From contig NZ_LSIC01000015.1 of NCBI RefSeq assembly GCF_001556045.1, positions 1 to 64,000 on the forward strand: a stretch of DNA of 64,000 bases. The letters are read 5' to 3'. Below are positions 1 through 8,669 of the stretch, in pieces; position 1 is the stretch's first letter, and every line of letters starts with the position of its first letter. The notes beneath the pieces are model-generated. The model ran no database searches and had not been told where the DNA came from. It saw only the letters and a list, made by a program, of their open reading frames with translations. The DNA comes from Bradyrhizobium sp. CCH5-F6 (GTDB lineage Bacteria; Pseudomonadota; Alphaproteobacteria; Rhizobiales; Xanthobacteraceae). The position numbers and the translations under genes were made by a program.

Positions 1-480
1 GGGACGCTTGCCGCCGCAATTGCGATCGAGGCGAAGGCAAACGGAAGTCTTCCGCAACCGGTGCTTCAGGTTCTCGCCTATCCCGGCCTCAGCTCGCGGC
101 AGACCTCCGCGTCCTATGAGCGATATGGTTCCGGCCATCTCCTGGAGCGCAGCACCGTCGATTGGTTCTTCCGGCAATATCTCCGCGATGAGTCAGATCG
201 CGACGATTGGCGTTTCGCGCCGCTCGCCGCGAAGGATTTGTCGGGCCTGGCTCCCGCGTTCATCGTCCTCGCCGAGTGCGATCCCCTGGTGGATGAAGGG
301 CGCGACTATGCTGCACGGCTCAGCGCGGCCGGCGTTGCCGTCGACCTGCGCGTCTATCCCGGCATGATCCATGAGTTCCTGCGCATGGGGAATGTCGTGG
401 CCGATGCCTTGAAGGCGCGAGCGGCGATCGGGCAGGCGCTGGCGAGCGCATTTCGTGCTGGTGGCGATAGCGCGGCTTGA
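1..480 (+). CDS. Alpha/beta hydrolase (HSL/acetyl-esterase type), 5' partial
   Basis: Open from the first base of the window, so the N-terminal half lies outside. The visible part starts at GTLAAAIA, the helix that normally follows the GDSAG nucleophile elbow of the hormone-sensitive-lipase family, so the catalytic Ser is probably just upstream. The acid residue is seen in AECDPLVDEG and the catalytic His in GMIHEF, both in the usual spacing near the C-terminus. It would hydrolyse small carboxyl esters in the cytoplasm. It sits about 80 bases before a siderophore uptake gene on the same strand. A role in releasing iron from an ester siderophore is possible, but nothing in the sequence shows it. 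Confidence 0.85.
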   Translation, partial: GTLAAAIAIEAKANGSLPQPVLQVLAYPGLSSRQTSASYERYGSGHLLERSTVDWFFRQYLRDESDRDDWRFAPLAAKDLSGLAPAFIVLAECDPLVDEGRDYAARLSAAGVAVDLRVYPGMIHEFLRMGNVVADALKARAAIGQALASAFRAGGDSAA

Positions 481-563
481 TATGGAAACGCGGCGCGAAC
501 AACGGTATGTCATGATCGTCGTTGTCCCCCGGCCTCTCTGCAAGGGCTCCTGAACTGCATTCC

Positions 564-1496
564 ATGAGCACGTTTGTCCCAGACCACAGGCTGTCCCGTC
601 GCGCGCTTCTCGGCGCGGGTGCGGCAATCGGCGCTGCCGCGCTCTCCGGCGCAGGGCCGATGGCATTTGCCCAGACCGGTGGATCGCCATCCGGCCCCCG
701 AATTGCTGCGTTGGGCTGGGCCTGTGCCCAGACGATACTGGCGCTCGGCGTCGTGCCGTTGGTGATTCCGGAGATCGAGCGCTATGGTCGGCTTGTCGTC
801 GAGCCGGCTATCCCGCCCGGCGTGCAGGAGATCGGCCTGCGGTCGGAGCCCAATCTCGAGCTGCTGCAGAGTTTCGCGCCTGACATTATCATCATCGATC
901 CCAGCATCGCGGCCGCGATCCCGCGGCTCAAGCTGATCGCGCCGGTCGAGATGTTCACGATCTTCCGGCCCGGCGGGCATCCTCTCGACACGGCACGCCG
1001 TTCGACGCTGGAGCTTGCGATGCGTCTCGGGGTGCAAGGAGCCTGCGAAGCCTATTTCGCGCGCTTCGATGTCGCCATGGCCGGCTACCGTGAGCGGCTC
1101 CGAGATCGTGGTCTCAAGCCACTCTATCTCGTCAGCGAGATCGCGCGCAACCGCGCGCTCGTGTTCGGTCCGAACAGCCTCTATCAGGAGGTGCTCGATC
1201 AGTTCGAATTGAAGAACGCCTGGACCGGGCAGAGCGGCCCATGGGGCTATACCAGTGTGGGGCTCGAAGTGCTTGCCGCGGTTCCGGACGCGCGGCTGGT
1301 GCTGATGACCTCGCGCGTCTCCGACGTCGAGGCCTTGCTGAAGGCGAGCCCGATGCTTCGGACCCTGCCGTCGCTTCGGTCGCACCGGCTGACGGTCCTG
1401 GACAATCAGTTCTTCTATGGCGGCGTGCCGGCGGCCGAGCGTTTTGCCCGTCTTCTTGCCGAACGTCTGCCGCGGGAAAGCCATGAGCAAGGCTGA
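564..1496 (+). CDS. fhuD: Fe(3+)-hydroxamate ABC transporter, periplasmic substrate-binding protein (FhuD-like)
   Basis: A 310-residue protein beginning with a Tat-type signal: RLSRRALLGAGAA with twin Arg at residues 12-13, then a hydrophobic stretch ending near AFAQ. The body has the FhuD/BtuF periplasmic-binding pattern: an early GWACAQTILALG segment, a central FAPDIIIIDPS segment and a C-terminal FYGGVPAAERFARLL segment. It should capture ferric hydroxamates and hand them to the permease encoded immediately downstream. The ATG at 564 is chosen over an upstream in-frame start at 522 because it places the Tat motif near the N-terminus. The stop overlaps the fhuB start region (1483-1496), so the two are translationally coupled. 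Confidence 0.88.
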   Translation: MSTFVPDHRLSRRALLGAGAAIGAAALSGAGPMAFAQTGGSPSGPRIAALGWACAQTILALGVVPLVIPEIERYGRLVVEPAIPPGVQEIGLRSEPNLELLQSFAPDIIIIDPSIAAAIPRLKLIAPVEMFTIFRPGGHPLDTARRSTLELAMRLGVQGACEAYFARFDVAMAGYRERLRDRGLKPLYLVSEIARNRALVFGPNSLYQEVLDQFELKNAWTGQSGPWGYTSVGLEVLAAVPDARLVLMTSRVSDVEALLKASPMLRTLPSLRSHRLTVLDNQFFYGGVPAAERFARLLAERLPRESHEQG

Positions 1497-3489
1497 TGCG
1501 CTGCCGGCCCGGTCCGGCTTCGACCTGCATCCGGCGATGCTGATCGGGCTATTGGTGGCGGCTGCGGCCGCGCTGACCTGGCGCAATCTGTCCGGTTATC
1601 TGCCCGCCAGCGCATGGTTGCCCGTGCTGTGGCGGCCCGAGGTCACTGATCCCCAGCAGATGCTGGTGCACTACACCGTATTTCCGCGCATCGCGGTGGC
1701 GCTATTGGCCGGCGCCGCCCTCGGCCTTGCCGGCACCGTCTGTCAGCAGGTGCTTCGCAATCCGCTTGCGGAGCCGAGCACTCTCGGTGTCTTGAACGGC
1801 GCCTATCTTGCGCTGGCTGTGACGACCCTGTGGGCGCCGTCACTGCTGGCCTTCGGCCGGGAGTGGATTGCTCTGATCGGCGGATTCGCTGCGTTCCTGT
1901 GCGTGTTCGGTCTGACCTGGAAACGTGCGCTGTCGCCGGTCATCCTTGTACTGGCCGGGTTGATCGTCAGCTACTATTGCGCCGTGACCACCCAGGCGCT
2001 GGTGTTGATCAACCACGAATATCTGATCGGGTTGTTCATCTGGGGCGCCGGGTTCCTCAATCAGCAGGACTGGAACAACGTTACGTTCCTGGCGCCGCGT
2101 CTCCTGATTTCGATCGTCCTGATCGCCGTGATGGTTCGCCCTCTGACCTTGCTCGGCTTCGACGACGAGACCGCGCGCAATCTGGGCCTTGGATTGACGC
2201 GAGCCCGCGTCTTCGCACTCGTTATCGCCATCGCCCTCAGTGCGTCGGTCGTCAGCGTAGTCGGAGTCATGGGGTTTGTCGGCTTGTCAGCCCCGGCCAT
2301 CGTCACGCTGGCAGGCGCGCGCCGCTTTCGCGACCGACTGATCTGGGCGCCTCTTTGCGGCGCACTGCTGCTGTGGTTGACGGATCAACTCGTGCTGTTG
2401 ATCCCGCCCGGCTATCGCGAGATGCCGGCCGGCGCGGTGACGGCTCTGATCGGCGCGCCGATGCTGCTCCTGTTGCTGCCGCGGCTGCGTGCGGCCATGC
2501 CGATGGGGAACCTCACGCCATCCGCTCCGCCGCGCCTTGATCACCCCTGGCGCGTGATCCTGTTCGCTCTCGCCTTGCTGCTGCTCGCCGTCTGGATCGC
2601 ACTCGGCCTCGGGGTCGGCTCCGACGGCTGGCGATGGAGTGGTCTGTCCGGCATGCAGGAGTTCTGGCCGTGGCGCTGGCCGCGCGTGGTGTCGGCGCTG
2701 GCAGCAGGCGCGACGCTTGCGGTTGCCGGCACGCTGCTGCAACGGATGACCGGAAACCCGATGGCGGCGCCGGAGGTCATGGGCATCAGCTATGGCGCCG
2801 CGATGGGTGTCATCGTTCTGCTCTATCTCTTTCCCGCCCACACGCGGCTTGCGCAGATAGGGGCGGCCGGGATCGGGGCCTTCATCGTGCTGGCGCTGGT
2901 GCTGCTGTTCAGTCGGCGGTCCGAGTTCAGTCCGGAGCGCGTGTTGCTGGCCGGTGTCGCCATGAGCGCGGCATTCGGTGCGATCATCGCCATGGCGCTG
3001 GCGACCGGTGATCCGCGCATCGGCACGCTCTTGTCGCTGCTCACGGGATCGCTCTACCAGATCGGTCCGGCCGAGGCGGCCATCCTCGCCGTCGCGGCGC
3101 TCGTTCTGCTGATCATGGTGCCGATGCTGTCGCGCTGGCTCGACATCCTGCCGCTGGGACCTGCGACCTCGCGTTCGATCGGCATCTCGCTGGCGAGGAG
3201 CCGCATCATCATCATGTTGCTGACGGCGCTACTTACGGCAACGGCGACGCTGATGGTGGGACTTCTGAGCCTGGTCGGCTTCATCGCGCCGCATATGGCG
3301 CGGATGATGGGCGCGCAGCGCGCTCTGCATCAGGCGGCGCTGGCGGCGTTGATCGGGGCGATCCTGATGGTCACCGCGGACTGGGCCGGACGCATGGTGA
3401 TATTTCCGTTCCAGATGCCCGCGGGCATTTTCGCCATGATGCTTGCCGGGCCCTATCTGATCTGGCTGCTGAGGCCGCAGCGCGGCTGA
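1483..3489 (+). CDS. fhuB: Fe(3+)-hydroxamate ABC transporter permease, fused double-length (FhuB)
   Basis: A 668-residue inner-membrane protein made of two homologous FecCD-type permease halves (roughly residues 1-325 and 335-668), as in E. coli FhuB. Each half has many hydrophobic helices and the family's GNPLAEP-like or GNPMAAPEVMG loop near the start, and the cytoplasmic ATPase-contact region with GLSAPAIV in half 1 and GFIAPHMAR in half 2. It imports ferric hydroxamates delivered by the binding protein. The ATG at 1483 overlaps the end of fhuD by 14 bases. The matching ATPase is encoded on the opposite strand and converges on this gene with a gap of six bases. Confidence 0.92.
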   Translation: MSKADALPARSGFDLHPAMLIGLLVAAAAALTWRNLSGYLPASAWLPVLWRPEVTDPQQMLVHYTVFPRIAVALLAGAALGLAGTVCQQVLRNPLAEPSTLGVLNGAYLALAVTTLWAPSLLAFGREWIALIGGFAAFLCVFGLTWKRALSPVILVLAGLIVSYYCAVTTQALVLINHEYLIGLFIWGAGFLNQQDWNNVTFLAPRLLISIVLIAVMVRPLTLLGFDDETARNLGLGLTRARVFALVIAIALSASVVSVVGVMGFVGLSAPAIVTLAGARRFRDRLIWAPLCGALLLWLTDQLVLLIPPGYREMPAGAVTALIGAPMLLLLLPRLRAAMPMGNLTPSAPPRLDHPWRVILFALALLLLAVWIALGLGVGSDGWRWSGLSGMQEFWPWRWPRVVSALAAGATLAVAGTLLQRMTGNPMAAPEVMGISYGAAMGVIVLLYLFPAHTRLAQIGAAGIGAFIVLALVLLFSRRSEFSPERVLLAGVAMSAAFGAIIAMALATGDPRIGTLLSLLTGSLYQIGPAEAAILAVAALVLLIMVPMLSRWLDILPLGPATSRSIGISLARSRIIIMLLTALLTATATLMVGLLSLVGFIAPHMARMMGAQRALHQAALAALIGAILMVTADWAGRMVIFPFQMPAGIFAMMLAGPYLIWLLRPQRG

Positions 3490-3495
3490 CGGCAC

Positions 3496-4350
3496 TCACC
3501 GCGCGAAGCTGATGAGATGGCCGTGATCCGGCGACGGCATCACGCCCATCGGGATGCCGTAGATGCTCTCGAGCTCGGCCGGCGTCATGATCTTGTCCGG
3601 CGTGCCGCGGGCAATCAGCTTTCCGGAATGAAGTGCGATGATCTCGTCGCAGAAGCGGGCGGCCATGTTGACGTCGTGGAGTACGACGACCACCCCGAGA
3701 TTGCGCTCGCGTGCGAGTTGCTTGACCAGCGACAGCACCTCGATCTGATGGGCGATGTCCAGCGCCGAGGTCGGCTCGTCGAGCAGCAGGCACTCGGCAT
3801 CCTGCGCGACTAACATGGCGATCCAGACCCGCTGGCGCTCGCCGCCGGACAACGTATCGACCAGCCGGTCCGCGAACGGCTCGATATGGGTCAACGCCAT
3901 CGCGTTTGCGACCTTGTCGCGGTCGATATCGCCGAATCGGCCGAGCGCGCCGTGCCAGGGATAACGGCCGAGTGCGACCAGCTCCTTGACCAGCATGCCC
4001 GCGGCGGGCGGCGTCTGCTGCGGCAAATAGGCGACCTTGCGGGCGTAGTCCCGATCGCTCCAGGTGCGCAGCGCGCGGCCCTCGAAACGAATGGTTCCCG
4101 ACGAGCTTGGCTGCTGGCGTGCCAACAATTTCAACAGGGTCGATTTTCCTGAGCCGTTATGCCCGATCAGCCCGACGACGCTGCGCGCGGGAAGGGACAG
4201 GGTGAGCGGTTCGAGCAACGCGCGCCCGGCCACCGCGAAGCCAACCTGATCGAGCTCGAACAAGGAGCCGGGTGCGTCGGGTGAGGCCTGAGCGATGTCG
4301 GTCGGCAAGGCGAGCGTTCTTTCGCCCGTCTGCACCTGTTGGAATGTCAT
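3496..4350 (-). CDS. fhuC: Fe(3+)-hydroxamate ABC transporter ATP-binding protein (FhuC)
   Basis: A 284-residue ABC ATPase. Walker A is GHNGSGKST, the Q-loop is in YLPQQTPPAAG, the signature is LSGGERQRVWIA and Walker B is CLLLDEPTSALD, followed by the switch His in VVVLHDVN. YLPQ and ALGRYPWHGALGR are typical of iron-siderophore/B12 ATPases. It energises the FhuB permease. The ATG at 4350 overlaps the stop of the siderophore-interacting protein gene in an ATGA, so those two form one operon. A slightly longer start at 4368 is possible but would overlap its neighbour more. Confidence 0.92.
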   Translation of the reverse strand: MTFQQVQTGERTLALPTDIAQASPDAPGSLFELDQVGFAVAGRALLEPLTLSLPARSVVGLIGHNGSGKSTLLKLLARQQPSSSGTIRFEGRALRTWSDRDYARKVAYLPQQTPPAAGMLVKELVALGRYPWHGALGRFGDIDRDKVANAMALTHIEPFADRLVDTLSGGERQRVWIAMLVAQDAECLLLDEPTSALDIAHQIEVLSLVKQLARERNLGVVVVLHDVNMAARFCDEIIALHSGKLIARGTPDKIMTPAELESIYGIPMGVMPSPDHGHLISFAR

Positions 4351-5420
4351 GGTTGGCGCAGGCTCCAATATGCGACAGCCAGATGCTGGTCCCGCGCGAG
4401 CTTTCGATCGTCGCGCAAATGATCTCGCAAGGCCTTCAGCGCCTGCGCCTCACATGCGACCCAGGCGAAGACCTCCCGATGGTCGGGCCATCGCACAGCC
4501 TTGACCGCGTCGACCAGGAGCTGTGTCGTTCCCGCCGGATGGCCGTCGCGATGCAGCCAGCGGACCGCCACGCCTTCCGGCGCGACCAGCGGAACTTCCT
4601 CGCGCCGATCGGCGACTTCGATGAAGACTTCACCCAATGCCGCCGTCGGCAAGGTCTCGAGGATTCGCGCGATGGCGGGCAGGGCTGTTTCGTCGCCTGC
4701 CAGCAGCAGCCAGCGTGCTGGACGAATGCCTCGGCCCAGCGGGCCGGCCATGCCGCAAATGGCGCCGGCCTTTGCGTTGACGGCGAACGCCGAACCCGGT
4801 CCGGCGTGGTCATGGACCACGAAGTCGATATCGATCTCGCGGCTCTCGAGGTCGATGCGGCGGATCGTGTAGTAGCGGGTGATGGGCCTGCGGTCGGGCT
4901 CCGGCCACAGGATCCGACCGTCCGGGGCGGGCCACGGCCATTCGGGCTTGGCGAGGCCTCTGGGCGGGAAGTACAGCCGCACGTGAAGGTCGTCGTCATT
5001 CACAAAACGGGCGATATCGTCGCCGGTGAAGGTTAGCCGCCGCATGTGCGGAGTCAGGGTGATCGCGGCCTTCAGCCGCACCTCGCGGAAATTTGCCAGC
5101 GTGCCGCCGTTGGATTCATGACCGGTCCAAACGATGGTGGGGGTGGTGTCGCCAGCGAACTCGATCACATGCGAGGCAACGACCGAGCGCAGCATTTCCA
5201 GATTGCCCTTGTCGTCGGCCTCGACGCGGATCTTGAGCGCTTCGGCCTCGACCGTAAGGGAACTGGTGCCGAACGGCAGTTTCGCCACCATGAGGCCGTC
5301 CCGGTCCTCGAAGGTGATGTCGTGCTCGGCGAGATGATCGACCATCCGCGCAGCAAGGCCGGCGGAATCGGGAAGCACGATGCGAGTTTCGGAGATAAGC
5401 GGGTCCAAATCATTCTCCAT
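4347..5420 (-). CDS. Siderophore-interacting protein with N-terminal DUF2218 domain
   Basis: A 357-residue cytoplasmic flavoprotein. Residues about 5-95 (PDSAGLAARMVDHLAEHDITFEDRDG onward) match the DUF2218 domain often fused to rhizobial SIPs. Residues about 110-230 form the FAD-binding barrel, with RYYTIRR as the flavin-binding motif and PLGRG after it. The C-terminal third (LLLAGDETALPAI and FAWVACEAQALKALRDHLR) is the SIP NAD(P)H-binding domain. The family (ViuB, YqjH) reduces ferric siderophores to release Fe(II). The stop overlaps the fhuC start, linking import and reductive release. Confidence 0.9.
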   Translation of the reverse strand: MENDLDPLISETRIVLPDSAGLAARMVDHLAEHDITFEDRDGLMVAKLPFGTSSLTVEAEALKIRVEADDKGNLEMLRSVVASHVIEFAGDTTPTIVWTGHESNGGTLANFREVRLKAAITLTPHMRRLTFTGDDIARFVNDDDLHVRLYFPPRGLAKPEWPWPAPDGRILWPEPDRRPITRYYTIRRIDLESREIDIDFVVHDHAGPGSAFAVNAKAGAICGMAGPLGRGIRPARWLLLAGDETALPAIARILETLPTAALGEVFIEVADRREEVPLVAPEGVAVRWLHRDGHPAGTTQLLVDAVKAVRWPDHREVFAWVACEAQALKALRDHLRDDRKLARDQHLAVAYWSLRQP

Positions 5421-5709
5421 CGGGCCCGCCCGATGCTGGCCTGCGTCCGCTTCGATGTTCGGATCTCGCGACCCGGCACGGCTGGATCAAAATCCTGCTC
5501 GCTCGCCGGCTGCGATGCAAAAGCGATACTACCCGCATCATATTAAAGGCATTGCCGATCCCAAATTAGAATCCATCGAAAGAGCAGAGAAAATAAGCGC
5601 TGGAAGTGCGGCGCTGCCATCGTGTATTCGCATCACATCGGCACGGCATATTCTGATGGCGACTGCCTATAAGGTTTCGCTTCAGGTCTCATCCAGCGCG
5701 GCTCTCGTC
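5421..5709. promoter_or_regulatory. Divergent promoter region between SIP and siderophore exporter
   Basis: About 290 bases separate the divergent SIP/fhuC operon and the exporter gene. The middle (about 5528-5605) is clearly more AT-rich than the surroundings and includes CATCATATTAAAGGC and CCCAAATTAGAATCC. Rhizobial iron genes are normally controlled by RirA or Irr from such regions. I see no perfect copy of either operator, so the regulator is not assigned. Confidence 0.35.
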
Positions 5710-7407
5710 ATGAATTCACCAAACGGTTTGACGGCGCAGATCCTGCATCTCCTGCGGCCCTATTGGCCGCTCGTGCTCGGCGGCATCGGTTTGGGGCTGG
5801 TTGGTGGCGCCAGCGTCGCAGCGTTGCTTGCGGTCGTCAATCAAGGGCTCTACGCCACGCAGGCCGATGTCGTCACGCTGCTTCTCGCATTCGCCGGCCT
5901 GTGCCTCCTGATCCTGATCGGGTCCATCGGCGCCGATATCAGCGCCAACTACGTCGGACAGCGGATCATCGCCGAGCTTCGCAAGTCGCTGGCCGCCAGG
6001 ATCCTGGCTGCGCCGATCGATCAGCTGGAAATCTACCGGACGCATCGTTTGATTCCGGTCCTCACGCAGGACGTCGATACTATCAGCGATTTTGCCTTCT
6101 TCTTTTCATCCTTCTTCGTGTCGCTCGTGATCGCGCTCGGGTGCATGGTTTACCTGGCGGTGTTGTCGTGGCCACTGTTCCTGATCACGGGGGCCGTCAT
6201 CATCCTGGGGTCGCTGGCGCATGGCTACGCGAGGACGCGAGGGGTTCACGGCTTCAATGTGGCGCGCGAGTGCGAGGATCGGCTGCACAAGCAATATCGT
6301 GCGATCGCCGAAGGTGCCAAGGAGTTGCGTCTGAACCGCGTCCGCCGTCGGCGCGTCTATGTCGAGCAACTCCAGCAAACCGTCGACCGCATCAGCTCGG
6401 TGCAGATCAAGTCGATCAATCTGTTCGTCACGGCGCGGGCCTTCGGTACGATGCTGTTTTTTGTCGTGATCGGCGTGGCGCTGACCCTGCGTCCCTTCCT
6501 GTGGCCCGACAGCCCGGCCGCGGTATCCAGCGGGTTCGTGTTGGTGCTGCTCTACATGCGCGGACCCATTGATCAGGTCATCGGTATCCTGCCGGCACTT
6601 GGCCGTGCCCAGGTCGCGATGAGCCGCATCGCGGAACTCTCGCAGCAGTTCTCGACCCCCGAGCACCATCTGCTGGCCGCTGAACCCACTGGGCCGGGCA
6701 AGACGACGATCGAATCCATCGAGCTTCGCGGCGTGACCTATACGTTCCGCGCCGTGCCGGGCAGTGCTCCCTTTGTCCTTGGGCCGGTTGATCTGCTCGT
6801 TCGTCAGGGCGACATCGTTTTCATCGTGGGGCAGAACGGAAGCGGAAAGACGACCCTCATCAAGCTGCTGCTGGGTCTGTATGCGCCGCACGGCGGCGCG
6901 GTGCTTCGCGATGGCGCGCCCGTCCTGACTGAGACGCGAGACGATTACCGGCAGCTCTTCACAACCATTTTCTCCGACTACTACCTGTTCGAGGATCTCT
7001 TACGTGGAGCTGGCGCGGTTCCGGATGCTGCGGAGCGCTATCTTCAGCGTTTGGAGGTTGCGCACAAGGTCTCGGTTGAGAATGGCGTGTTTACGACGAC
7101 GGATCTGTCGACGGGACAGCGCAAGCGATTGGCCCTGATGAATGCCTGGCTCGAGGAAAGACCTGTCCTCGTGTTCGACGAGTGGGCGGCGGATCAGGAT
7201 CCGGCCTTCCGGCACATCTTCTACACGGAGTTGCTGCCAGATCTGAAGCGTCTCGGAAAAACCATCATCGTGATCTCACACGATGATCGCTACTTCGGGG
7301 TTGCGGATTATCTGGTGCGGCTGCGCGAAGGCAAGATCGTCGCCAGCGAGGCGAGGGGCGATAACATCGCGGGTGCTTCAACGGTTTCGACCGACGCGCC
7401 GCTTTAG
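5710..7407 (+). CDS. Cyclic-peptide/siderophore export ABC transporter (PvdE/SyrD type)
   Basis: A 565-residue half-size exporter with one six-helix membrane domain (residues about 10-310) and one ATPase domain (about 340-560). Walker A is VGQNGSGKTTLIK near residue 372, the signature is LSTGQRKRLAL near 465 and Walker B is VLVFDEWAADQDP near 487. The Y-rich stretch FTTIFSDYYLFEDLL after the Q-loop and the DEWAADQDP Walker B are typical of the cyclic-peptide exporter family (PvdE of pyoverdine). It probably moves a siderophore or its precursor to the periplasm. The ATG at 5710 gives the usual family length; an in-frame ATG at 5656 would add 18 residues. Confidence 0.87.
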   Translation: MNSPNGLTAQILHLLRPYWPLVLGGIGLGLVGGASVAALLAVVNQGLYATQADVVTLLLAFAGLCLLILIGSIGADISANYVGQRIIAELRKSLAARILAAPIDQLEIYRTHRLIPVLTQDVDTISDFAFFFSSFFVSLVIALGCMVYLAVLSWPLFLITGAVIILGSLAHGYARTRGVHGFNVARECEDRLHKQYRAIAEGAKELRLNRVRRRRVYVEQLQQTVDRISSVQIKSINLFVTARAFGTMLFFVVIGVALTLRPFLWPDSPAAVSSGFVLVLLYMRGPIDQVIGILPALGRAQVAMSRIAELSQQFSTPEHHLLAAEPTGPGKTTIESIELRGVTYTFRAVPGSAPFVLGPVDLLVRQGDIVFIVGQNGSGKTTLIKLLLGLYAPHGGAVLRDGAPVLTETRDDYRQLFTTIFSDYYLFEDLLRGAGAVPDAAERYLQRLEVAHKVSVENGVFTTTDLSTGQRKRLALMNAWLEERPVLVFDEWAADQDPAFRHIFYTELLPDLKRLGKTIIVISHDDRYFGVADYLVRLREGKIVASEARGDNIAGASTVSTDAPL

Positions 7408-7585
7408 ACGTATTGTCGCGAGTGGCCGGTGCTTTTGGTGGCATGCGAACGACAACGAACGATCCTCCTTGTGACAGGTTGTCAGATTTGTAGAGAATCT
7501 AATCTGCGTGTGCGCGCATTTCTTGTCAGCCTGTAGGCGAGTGATTTACACCACGCGTCAACGATGATCGAGATGCGAGGGCCGG

Positions 7586-8647
7586 ATGAACAAGGCTTCG
7601 GATTCCGGGACCGGACCTCGTGCGTTTCCGGTCGGCCCATGTTCCGCTCTGACCGTTTTCCAGGAGGGCGATCGCCTTCGCGTCGTGGCCGACGACGTAA
7701 CGGCGTTGGAACTGCGTCTTCGGGAGCAAGTCGATCACGTCGAACTCCTGAAGGCGTCGGAGGACAGTCATCTGGCGGCACGGGCCGTATCGGCGTCCGC
7801 CGAAGCGCTGTTCGCTTGGCGGCCGGGCGCTGATCGGTTCGTTCTGGATATCGCCGATGGCGCGACGCTCGCACGGGAACTGGCGGATACTGGCCTTGCC
7901 ATCATGTCTGAGGGGCTGATGGTGGTGCTTCCCGAACTGGTCATGCAGCGACGGGACAATTGGCTGGTGAACCCCGCACGACCACCATTTCCGCAACTCC
8001 ACGTCATGACGGACGGACGGCGGCATCCGCGGCGCGCCGCAAAGCCGGCAGGAAAAGTATATGGCCGGTTCATCCCCTGGCTGTCGCAGGTCATCTCGTT
8101 TCGCGTGGCCGATCTCGAGAATGATCTGCACTTGTTGCATCGCTGGATGAATGACCCCCGCGTCGATGCGTTCTGGAACGAGGCGGGCGATCTCGACAAG
8201 CATCGACGATATCTGGCCGGCATCCTGGCTGATCCTCATATGCTGCCGTTGATAGGCTGCTTCGGTGATGAGCCGTTCGGCTATTTCGAGCTCTATTGGG
8301 CCAAGGAAAATCGCATCGCGCCTTTTTACGATGCCGGAGACTACGACCGGGGATGGCACGTGGTCGTGGGCGAGGACGCCTTTCGTGGCCGTCGCTACAT
8401 CAGCGCGTGGCTGCCCTCGCTGATGCACTACATGTTCCTCGACGATTGCCGTACGCAGCGGATCGTGGGGGAGCCGGCGGCAGCGCATTCCCAGCAGCTT
8501 CGCAATCTCGAACGCTCGGGATTTGCCAAGATCAAGAATTTCGACTTCCCCCACAAGCGCGCGACCCTGGTGATGCTGTTGCGCGAACGCTTCTTCGGCG
8601 ATCGGCTCTGGCTTCCGGCAACGTCCGGTCCAGCGGTCTCGTCCTAG
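7586..8647 (+). CDS. N-hydroxy-lysine/ornithine O/N-acyltransferase (IucB/AlcB family), siderophore biosynthesis
   Basis: A 353-residue protein. The C-terminal half (about residues 170-340) is a GNAT domain of the siderophore acyltransferase type: HRWMNDPRVDAFWNE, EPFGYFELYWAKENRI, YDRGWHVVVGED and the acetyl-CoA-facing RGRRYISAWLPSLMHYMFLDD are the family blocks. The first 170 residues form an extra region found in longer members. It acylates the hydroxylated side-chain amine to form a hydroxamate. It lies 22 bases ahead of the N-monooxygenase gene, so the two give the two-step hydroxamate route. A GAGGG ribosome site precedes the ATG at 7586. Confidence 0.85.
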   Translation: MNKASDSGTGPRAFPVGPCSALTVFQEGDRLRVVADDVTALELRLREQVDHVELLKASEDSHLAARAVSASAEALFAWRPGADRFVLDIADGATLARELADTGLAIMSEGLMVVLPELVMQRRDNWLVNPARPPFPQLHVMTDGRRHPRRAAKPAGKVYGRFIPWLSQVISFRVADLENDLHLLHRWMNDPRVDAFWNEAGDLDKHRRYLAGILADPHMLPLIGCFGDEPFGYFELYWAKENRIAPFYDAGDYDRGWHVVVGEDAFRGRRYISAWLPSLMHYMFLDDCRTQRIVGEPAAAHSQQLRNLERSGFAKIKNFDFPHKRATLVMLLRERFFGDRLWLPATSGPAVSS

Positions 8648-8669
8648 GGCGCGAGCGGAGCGCGGCTTC

